Source: Vespula vulgaris (lineage: Eukaryota > Arthropoda > Insecta > Hymenoptera > Vespidae). Taken from it: 64,000 nucleotides of DNA. The notes below the pieces were generated by a model, which was not told the DNA's origin, searched no databases, and saw nothing but the letters and a program-made list of their open reading frames with translations. The stretch is from assembly GCF_905475345.1 (NCBI RefSeq), contig NC_066602.1, positions 1,364,001-1,428,000 on the forward strand. Direction: 5' to 3'. Positions 57,079-64,000 of the stretch are shown one piece after another. Made by a program: the position numbers and the translations under genes. The stretch's first letter is position 1, and the number at the start of each line of letters is the position of its first letter.

Positions 57079-57499
57079 CTTTATCGTCACCTTCGCCTTC
57101 TTCATCCCGTGTATCACCATTTTCTTCAAAATTGATTCGCAGAACTTCCTTTTTGGTATCCTTGAGAATCGCCGTGAGATTTTCTTTATCGTTCCCAAAC
57201 ACCCGAACGGCATTGAAATAAACATTATTACGGTACATATAATTTTCTAGCCAATTGCTATCCAAATTAACATTAGTTCGATATACGAAGACACGGTCAA
57301 CGTTATTGTAGATCCTTATTTTCCCTTCTCGACTGCGTTGCATCCTTCTGAAGACGGAACAAGATGAAATGAAAGAGGATTCCGGAATGAAATCTTCTTT
57401 TCTACGAAGGAATATATCCCCATTAGAGAAAACATTCCACTTTGACCCACGATCTGTGTGTACCGTCGGACGTCTCTTCGACGAACCTTCTGAACGCAA
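57079..57499 (-). CDS. Family D acidic-tailed exon, open copy
   Basis: Open for 140 codons and ended by a strong donor, GTGAGT (57,073-57,078), beyond which the frame also stays open to 56,960. Text: RSEGSSKRRPTVHTDRGSKW, IFLRRKEDFIPESSF, RMQRSREGKIRIYNNVDRV, YRTNVNLDSNWLENYMYRNN, FNAVRVFGNDKENL, ending EENGDTRDEEGEGDDK. The alternating hydrophobic/polar middle suggests beta strands; the end is a run of Asp/Glu. The preceding block (57,627 down to 57,500: MTTNLLDSDVVLFHKA) has a stop, and no ATG begins this exon, so the 5' structure is uncertain. It is the longest coherent frame in the window. Function unknown. Confidence 0.5.
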
Positions 57500-57627
57500 T
57501 CGATTATATCCTCTTAACGAAGCAGCTTACCTTTGGATCCTTTGAAAGGAGATATTTCCTAACTCCCTACCACCGTTCGAGCTTTGTGAAACAATACTAC
57601 ATCGGAATCGAGAAGGTTCGTCGTCAT
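57500..57627 (-). pseudogene. Family D first block, shortened
   Basis: MTTNLLDSDVVLFHKA, then a deletion removes the FERWYEA segment and gives a stop. It ends CAAAG followed by GTAAGC, and TTGCGTTCAG comes 41 nt later; that pair would put it in frame with the next exon, but 41 nt is very short for an intron. Confidence 0.45.
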
Positions 57628-57639
57628 GACCTTTAAAAA

Positions 57640-58200
57640 TGTTGTCTTCCTATTTCTCTTTCTGGTTATTATCGATCACCTAACGAGAACGGTATAAAAG
57701 ATGGTATTACGAGTAAGTTAGAGAGAAGAACGATGTTTCAAAAGGAAATGTCTTGCTATTGATATCTGCACGATCATTTATGGTATTCCCTACAAGCACT
57801 AGAGAAATTTTGAAAGACGTTGAGAATTTTAGACAATACAATATCTCCGATCTATCTGTAATTCAATGTGTGCTCTGCATGCATGAGATACATGGATATG
57901 TATTTTTTCCCCATTTTTTAAAATTGTGCCTATAATGTGAAGTTTCCTGTCACTGTCGATGAACTGTAATGAACAATTGAAAATTTCAAAGGACGACTAG
58001 AAACTTCTAATCCTGATCACTTCGTCGATTATTCAAATTTTTATTATGGAAATAAGAAATCGAAAAAAATATTGTTTGCATAAATAACATCTTTGGCATA
58101 CGTATGACAGATGGAAATAAAAAAATTTGGGAAATAACGCTTACAAGATATTTTTGTTAGGAGAAAATTGCAACGATAAAATTAATTCCTTTTCATTTAA
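57640..58200. other. D-C spacer
   Basis: Matches 1,259-1,852. No frame is shared between the two. Confidence 0.4.
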
Positions 58201-58209
58201 TATTAACGC

Positions 58210-58600
58210 TTGATACGCCGCCATGAATTAATCGAAGCAGAAGCGTTTATCACAATATAAAGTCCTGAAATGTGGACCATTAGATATGGGAGTTAATAGG
58301 AAATGGCAACAGTCACGCGAATTGAAAGAGATTGGCCCACAAACCTGTTTCCCCCTACTCTCATCTCTTACGGAACATTCGATCGCGGAATAAGAAGTTT
58401 TGATTGACTGGCGTAAAACGTATACAAATCAATAATGCGAAAAGGAAAATATGTATAACGAATAATTTTCTGTAAATCTATATTCTTTTTCACTATATAA
58501 TAAAGAAAGAGAGAAGCTTGTAAACTTAAATAATACGATGAAAACAGAAGGTAATATTACGAAACAAATTTACAAGCAATATTTCTTGTTTGATATTAAT
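58210..58600 (-). pseudogene. Family C copy, leader nonsense, body in frame
   Basis: The leader has TAA in SKKYCL. The body from QSIKTSYSAIEC through GKQVCGPISFNSRDCCHF to YCDKRFCFD and stop is one frame, agreeing with 1,853-2,086. A one-base excess near 58,410, relative to that copy, puts its leader-side frame out. Confidence 0.5.
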
Positions 58601-58759
58601 ATATATTTTTAAATATTTTAAACGATAAAACAGAGAAAAATATTAATAGTCGATTATCAAAATTCTTTAGTTAATTTCTAATAGTAAATTGTAAAGAACA
58701 GAAGGTGTGAAAAAAAGAAAAGACCAGAAACGAAAAAAGAAAAATAATTTGTCCAGTTA

Positions 58760-58990
58760 ATGGAAGTATCATCGAGAAATTTTGCTTACTTACTTCCGAC
58801 CCACGACATTTCGGCTCTTTCTATCACAGAATACGTGGTATTGATTAACTGCATAGAATATAATAACTCCTTCCACCGAGCCACGCCTCAGAAATTAACT
58901 AGTCACCCGATATGGCGATATTCGGAAGAAATTCTCCTGCAGAAGTCATCCTCTCAATAATTTTTGAAGGAGTAATACGCAAGTAAGTGA
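58760..58990. promoter_or_regulatory. J block
   Basis: Sister of 2,400-2,620 with few differences; between C (-) and A (+). Confidence 0.4.
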
Positions 58991-59162
58991 TAAAATTATC
59001 GCATATATATTTCTTATGTTTCAAAAGAAACTTACAAGCAGTTCAAACAGAACTAACAATTTCTTCAGTCTCCCTAGTCTTTTGTTCGTTATCGATATAA
59101 AGTAAATTTATCAGTAGTCATTAGTATATAATTTATTATAAAATTTCATTTCTATTGTGGTA

Positions 59163-59595
59163 ATGAAACTGATTTTCGTGATCAATGCCATCCTAATTAT
59201 TATTTTGTTGCTTTTCGGAGAAGATACTTTATCTGACTTAAATGGGCGTAACCCAATTTACCTTCGATGGCTGCATATTTAAATGAACAATTGAATGTCT
59301 ATTCTAAGTCGTAACTAATTTACGAAATTTAAATTATGTCAGAGGTATACGAGACTAACCGAAGGCAAAAGCAATTCCAATTTCTGGGAAGTATTGCAGA
59401 GGATCCGTATTGAACGATATCTGGATTCTAATTACGTCCAAAGAAGATATATGGATTTCAACTAAGCCCAATGTGATCATTAAACATTTGACATCCAAAA
59501 TGATACACTCTTCAATTGGTACTTCCTGTTCTTCCTCACATCCGACGATTCGTTCTACTTGGCTAGTAGAAATGTCCGAAAGTCAACGAGCGTAG
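59163..59595 (+). pseudogene. Family A copy, good leader, frame split in exon 2
   Basis: Exon 1 is 59,163-59,247: MKLIFVINAILIIILLLFGE, DTLSDLNG, then GTAACC. Exon 2 starts at 59,343 after TTATGTCAG and reads on as VYETNRRQKQFQFLGSIAED to TGA; relative to 28,074 it has five extra bases, after which the family frame resumes (ITSKEDIWIS, NVIIKHLTSK, TSCSSSHPTIRSTW, stop 59,593-59,595). One indel separates it from an open gene. Confidence 0.55.
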
Positions 59596-59784
59596 GAAAT
59601 GGAAACGTTTACCTCTTCAGACTTATATTTAAATGGTAAATCAAACAGTGCTGTCTTTATCGAATGTTGAGATATTTTAGAGATAATATATAATTTTTTT
59701 ATTTTAAAGTATAATATGGAATATAAAATCTGTATCATAAGTATATTGTAGAATAATTTATTGAATTTTTACAGATATTTTATC

Positions 59785-60166
59785 ATGGCGACTAGAATAT
59801 TTCTATTGATGAACATTATTCGAGCATATTGAAGCAGAAGAGTGTTTCAAGAGGCAGTTGAAAATTCTAACAAAGGAAGGAACATCGTTAGCTATTGTTC
59901 ATGTATGCATTATGTGATTGTGAATACCTTGGAAGAGGAAAAAGAAGAAAATACTTACTTGCTTGACGACGAAGTTTCGAAAGATCAATATGGCGCTGTT
60001 TTATAAAGCTTGGAAGCCTGGTACGGGGAAATGGGAAGGATCTTTCTTCTTCAAAGCATCTAACCGTGAGCTGCTTCAGTTGGAGGGTATAAGCGATTGT
60101 GCTCAAAAAGATTTGTCGATGAGCCGTCCGACGTTCCACGTGGGGCAAGGATCACAGGGGAATTAA
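59785..60166 (+). pseudogene. B exon 1 fused to D' block
   Basis: MATRIFLLM, then NI and loss of frame; B exon 2 is absent as in the sister at 3,395. 59,963-60,166 is open: MTTKFRKINMALFYKAW, FFFKASNRELLQLEGISDCA, RPTFHVGQGSQGN. This is the best D' frame and parallels the D sequence SKRRPTVHTDRGSK. Confidence 0.5.
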
Positions 60167-60502
60167 AATGAAACTGAGGGACGTTTATCATACAAAATAA
60201 TTGAACAGACAGGGACGATCAAAAGATTCATCTTTTTTCAAAGTAATACCATTAGTAGGGGAATACTTTTAAATTACACGTGAAATAGAATGCCCACGTC
60301 ACGTCATTGTTGTTCCATCGATTTAAATTAAATAACCATTCGATATAATTAAAAAGGTAAAAGTATTGAATTCTATATTTCAATCTGTTTGCCGAAATAT
60401 TCACGACATATACATAAAAAATATTCGTAATATTTAATTAGAGTTTTTCTTGAATATTCATATTTGGATGAAATAATTTGATGCGTAACGTTAATTACCC
60501 AT

Positions 60503-60751
60503 TTAGTATCTTATGAAAGGAATTTCGTGATAGTGGATGTCCGTAATACGTTCTCCCATATTTATCCTCAAGTACCTTCGTTTAAACCTTTCTCCATTAT
60601 CTCTCTCCATGTACGTGTGCTCTGGTGCGCGTCTATCGGCATCGGATCGAGTGGCTTGCATTGAGTGTGCGTGTGTACGTAGAACTCCTGCCTTATTTTG
60701 ATAATAAGGAAGGTATTTTTTCATTTGTTTTCCTGTCATCAAACCAAGCAA
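60503..60751 (-). CDS. Family R small frame, longest copy
   Basis: 82 residues from MLGLMTGKQMKKYLPYYQNK, GVLRTHAHSMQATRSDADRR, APEHTYMERDNGERF, ending HEIPFIRY. The 73-residue frame at 4,122 starts at the inner MKKY. The ATG of MTGKQ is shared with 20,968, making it the likelier start. Basic; no hydrophobic segment. Confidence 0.35.
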   Translation of the reverse strand: MLGLMTGKQMKKYLPYYQNKAGVLRTHAHSMQATRSDADRRAPEHTYMERDNGERFKRRYLRINMGERITDIHYHEIPFIRY

Positions 60752-61270
60752 ACAATAGGAGATTGGCTGTATAATTCAATAACCTATTTAGATTCATTGT
60801 TTGATAACAAGCTTACTTATTTTGCAGAACAATAGCCTATTTTCTTAGGAACCAATTGATTTGGAACCTTATATAGGAAATATTAGATAATTAGAAGTGT
60901 AATGGTATTATTGTTTTGCATTCTCCAATAGGGAGTAACTTTCCGGAACAATTTATCCGTTCATATGGAAGAATCATATCAGCCGTGGTATATCGATCCG
61001 CAAAAGACAAATGAAATCATACAGCTAAATAGATAATTGAATTATACCGCTAATCGTATTATCGCATTGTCTGCTTGGTTTGATGAGGGGAGAACTAATG
61101 AAAAAATACCATCCTTGTTTTCAAAATAAGTGAGGAGATGTACGCAAACACGCGCACTCATTTCCGTCCACTTGACTGGAACACGTAAACGCGCATGTGC
61201 ACGGAGAGAGGTAGTAATAAATCGTTCAATATGAAAGTGCTGAATGATAGGTAGGAGAGAACGTATTCCT
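60550..61270. repeat. R element
   Basis: Arms 60,550-60,760 and 61,065-61,270, centre with ATCGATCCGC. The right arm starts MKKYHPCFQNK then TGA (the sister at 4,690 has MKKYHPCFQNM and continues). Confidence 0.65.
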
Positions 61271-61359
61271 CAACGAGCAAATCGTTAAATGCCGATCAAT
61301 ACCCCTTAACAAGGGAATTTGTAGTCATGCAGAATCATATATTTTTGCAGAAAAATCAC

Positions 61360-61665
61360 AATTTTGTCCATTATAATTTTCCATGATGTCTGTGATAAAT
61401 GTTGAATCTATTCTTTTCCAACATTATCATCCCTCGCATTATGCGTGAGGTCTTTCCGTTTTTTTGTTAAATGTAATGACTATCACTCCTATCGTTTTCT
61501 TCCCGATTAATATTTTTTTTTCTAAGATGTCTGTATTAATGTTTGTCTTGAAGCCAAAATTCTCCTTCGATATTACTTATGGCACGAAACTTACTCGTGT
61601 TTGGAAATTTTGCCATTCTCTTAATGAAAAAGAAATGAGTAAGTAAACAGGTTGGAAGACTGAAA
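61360..61665 (-). pseudogene. Family N copy
   Basis: MAKFPNTSKFR, ISNIEGEF are kept, the acidic part is shifted (the + strand frame here is its shadow). Confidence 0.45.
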
Positions 61666-61837
61666 TTGTATATTACGAAATCACGAAACGATATATACCA
61701 AAGAAATATTACGTTTCTGATTTTTTGGCTTATTAGTGTAGGGAACTATCTGTTTCACTAGAAATTTCAATACGACACGAGTTCTGCTTCGCAAATCTCC
61801 CCTCAGTTTCATGATTGCTTGTTTACTCCATCAAATA

Positions 61838-62260
61838 TCATTGCATGGTACGAAGCGTACTCGCGTACGATTGCAGACAAGTCATTATCGCTCTCTTTAA
61901 GTGGTTTATAGATGCCCTCAGACCGTTGTGAACGTACTTCTTTTTCATAAAATCGACTGACATTCTTTTCGTATAACTTGGTAATTTGCCCATTTCTTGA
62001 TTAACTAACTGAGTGGTTCTCACGAAGGGGAAATACGGGAAAGAGGGGAAGGTAATATTAAGAAACCATAAATGTGACGAAAGATTTTCTCCGAATTCGT
62101 TTTTTATTATTATGGAATAGCGAAAATGCTATCTTCGATAACTTGAGCAATATGCATTTGTTTACAAGAAAAGGAAATAATATTTGGAGAAAATGTTTTC
62201 ATGCAATATGGCAGTAGATATAACTTCCGACGAAAAAATTTTTTAAGAGAGATGATTTTA
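61838..62260 (-). pseudogene. Family C' copy, body open, leader shifted
   Basis: 61,838-62,023 reads RTTQLVNQEMGKLPSYTKRM, FMKKKYVHNGLRASINHLKR, ending TLRTMQ*, in frame with 25,027-25,419. The leader part (CKQMHIAQVIEDSIFAIP-like) is in another frame. Confidence 0.5.
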
Positions 62261-62599
62261 CTATAAGAATTATATAGTATATACGTAGTACGAAAATTGA
62301 TAGTGATATCATTATGAATAATAGAATACTGATAATAGAATACTATTAAGCATAAGTCAGACTTACGAGAAAAATAACAGTGTGAATTTCCTATATTAAT
62401 ATCCGATTAACTTCATAAGAATTAGTCTTCATAATTACAATAATTATTATTATAATAATTAATTATATTATAAATAATTAGTTTTATGTGATTATTTCAA
62501 TTAAAAAATAGGCGAATTATTGTAAGATTCTCATTAGGAAATTCCATGATATATTACACAGATAATTTCGCATGAACATAGAGTATATATACATATAAT

Positions 62600-62800
62600 T
62601 ACATAACTATAGGAGTGGGGAAATTATTTATCCCCATGCGTTCTAGTTAGAGAATTAGATTTTAGGAAGCTTGGTCTTCTATCCAGCTAACATGTGGCTA
62701 ATTAAACTAGGTTAAGTCATTCTTTCCGGGATTTGCGACCCAGTCATACGCAAGTGTGTCTCATACGCGAAATAATCCCTAGCTATCATACATGACAAGA
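62600..62800. promoter_or_regulatory. J2 block
   Basis: Sister of 6,520-6,745. Confidence 0.4.
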
Positions 62801-63189
62801 CCAGTTTTACAAATGACAGAAACGATTGAAACACCTTTATCACTAATCATTCCATTATTCCATTAATATTCATTAAATTTGACATTATATTTGTATAAGA
62901 TTTATTAAAAGATTTCATTTCCATATTATAGTACTTATCGGATAATTACTCCCATTTGGGATTCGTACCATTTAGAATATTTGAGATAAATTCACTTATA
63001 AATAATAATACTTTCTTCGACTGCATATAATCTACGAAAATATTCAATAAATTATTATAAAGTAAATAAATATGTTATAGACTTTATATTCGACATTACA
63101 TTTTAGAACAAAAAATTTATCATATCTCTAAAATATCTTACCATTAAATAAACACAGCGTTGATTGTTTTTCCATTTAAAAGTAATTTT

Positions 63190-63631
63190 AAAAAGGAAAA
63201 TGTGTTCATATAGTAATCTTATTGTTTTTCTGGCATTTGTACTATCCATGTTGTACAATCGTATCGTCGTATGTACGTAAGAATAGATAGAATCAATGTG
63301 ATTGCTTTTCACTTTGGATGTGCAATGTTATATTATCTGGTGGAGCGTTGTTTTTCTTTGGAATTACAATTCAAATATAAATCAATTCGGCTCCTTTGCA
63401 ATACCTCCAGGCTATCGGAACTGTTTTCGTCTTCGGTTGGTTTAGTATATCTCTGAAACAATATAAGATTCGTAGATTAGTTAAGACTTACGGAAGCCAT
63501 TCAATTGTTCATCTAATTGTATTGTACTCAAAAATAAATTTTGTTACATCCTTACATGTGATATAAAGTACCTTTTCCGAAAGGCAACAAATATTAATTT
63601 AGATTGTATTGATCACGAAAATCAGTTTCAT
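63190..63631 (-). pseudogene. Family A copy
   Basis: Leader MKLIFVINTI then TAA. Exon 2 after TTTCAG (63,453-63,455): RYTKPTEDENSSDSLEVLQR, IDLYLNCNSKEKQRSTR; the tail is worn. Confidence 0.55.
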
Positions 63632-63739
63632 TTCTATAATAGAAAATTGAAATTTTATAGTAAATCACGAACTTACGATTACTAACAAATTTGCCTTGTA
63701 TTGATAGCTTAAACAAATGACTAGTAAGAATGAAGAAAT

Positions 63740-63970
63740 TGCTTCAAACGCCTGAATACTTATATAACTGATCTCTGGGACGTATGAAGTATGCACGAAC
63801 GAATATTTGTTGTACCACACTCGCTCGCGTATTACTAGTTCGACAACTACCGAATGAATGACCTATAGCTTCATCGCCGTCCTCCGAACGGCGGTATTTA
63901 TACCCCGCACAACGCTTTGGGTTGTTAACCGAGCGAAAACGATGGCACCCTCCGCACAGGGTTATTACAC
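63740..63970. promoter_or_regulatory. J block
   Basis: Sister of 7,690-7,930, keeping CCTCCGAACGGCGGTATTTA then TACCCCGC. The C copy expected to its right lies beyond the window. Confidence 0.4.
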
Positions 63971-64000
63971 TTGGCGTAGATTAATCAATATATCGAAAAA

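Larger units (their letters stand above)
56426..64000. repeat. Segmental duplication, copy 2
   Basis: Colinear with about 1-7,940. Differences include the D exon (open here, nonsense there), the A leader (intact here, broken there) and the single J2 block here against two there. The right end is cut by the window edge. Confidence 0.9.

Noticed and set aside
57500..57540. 41-nt intron (GTAAGC...GTTCAG) linking the two D parts
   Set aside because: It would restore the frame, but it is shorter than normal animal introns, and the D' copies read through the same place without such signals.
1..64000. Transposon, retrovirus, polydnavirus or nudivirus genes
   Set aside because: No transposase, integrase, polymerase, capsid, ankyrin-repeat or phosphatase motif is seen on either strand. 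The inverted R arms lack any evident target duplication.
1..64000. CRISPR array, tRNA, rRNA or bacterial operon
   Set aside because: No short regularly spaced repeats, no tRNA A/B-box pairs forming a cloverleaf, no rRNA cores, no Shine-Dalgarno-led long frames.
1..64000. Tandem insect chemoreceptor genes
   Set aside because: Array organisation fits, but no seven-helix segments or conserved receptor C-terminal motif is seen; the proteins are too short and hydrophilic.

Overview
This window looks like AT-rich nuclear DNA of a eukaryote, most likely an arthropod and perhaps an insect. A+T is about two thirds to 70% by eye, CpG is not depleted, candidate introns are short (about 80-95 nt) GT-AG introns next to CTAAC/CTTAAC-like branch sites, AT/GT microsatellites occur, and no reading frame exceeds 180 codons. 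I see no rRNA, tRNA, transposase, reverse transcriptase, viral core gene or housekeeping gene. The lineage is inference only.

The window is almost entirely one old, rearranged array of duplicated gene modules in alternating orientation. I recognise none of the protein families, so I use working names. A: leader MKLIFVIN.ILIII plus a second exon ending in a conserved TSCSS.HPT...W tail. B: leader MATRIFLLM, two exons. C: leader MSSKKYCLKICF plus a body that is cysteine-bearing in some copies; C' is a diverged relative whose body ends RTMQ. D: FHKATFERWYEA block plus a longer exon with an acidic end; D' is the diverged D block that follows B. N: FPNTSEFR plus an acidic SDSDD exon. R: divergent MKKYL small frames on an inverted repeat. 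L: AA.ELR.LFVGVQR exon. W and Q: single-exon frames. J: the intergenic block between the divergent C and A leaders. P: a recurrent non-coding block with a TATA-like CGTATAAA. A, B, C, C' and one L copy begin with leader-like hydrophobic starts, so the cluster resembles a family of small secreted proteins in which most copies have decayed.

Layout: the repeating order is D<-C<- [J] ->A->B->D' -> <-R [centre] R-> <-N<-C' [J2] ->A', then the same in mirror image. About 1-7,940 is D/C/J/A/B/R/N/C'. It is repeated, clearly diverged but colinear, at about 56,426-64,000. 7,950-14,200 is a second partial unit with the best B gene (11,693). 14,200-20,000 holds L, W and P blocks and a strong 680-bp inverted repeat. 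20,000-25,000 is Q, R, D, C and N debris. 25,000-31,500 is a well-preserved unit with the best C' and A genes. 31,700-39,200 is the Q/W/L region, with a 229-bp stretch identical between two L copies. 39,250-53,100 is a further run of R, D, C, N, B and A. 53,390-56,400 is A/J/C/Q.

The candidate genes rest on three things: frames kept among diverged copies, matching splice sites, and recurrent leaders. There is no expression evidence, and many copies carry stops, frameshifts or lost splice sites. Terms such as 'secreted' or 'bidirectional promoter' are inference.
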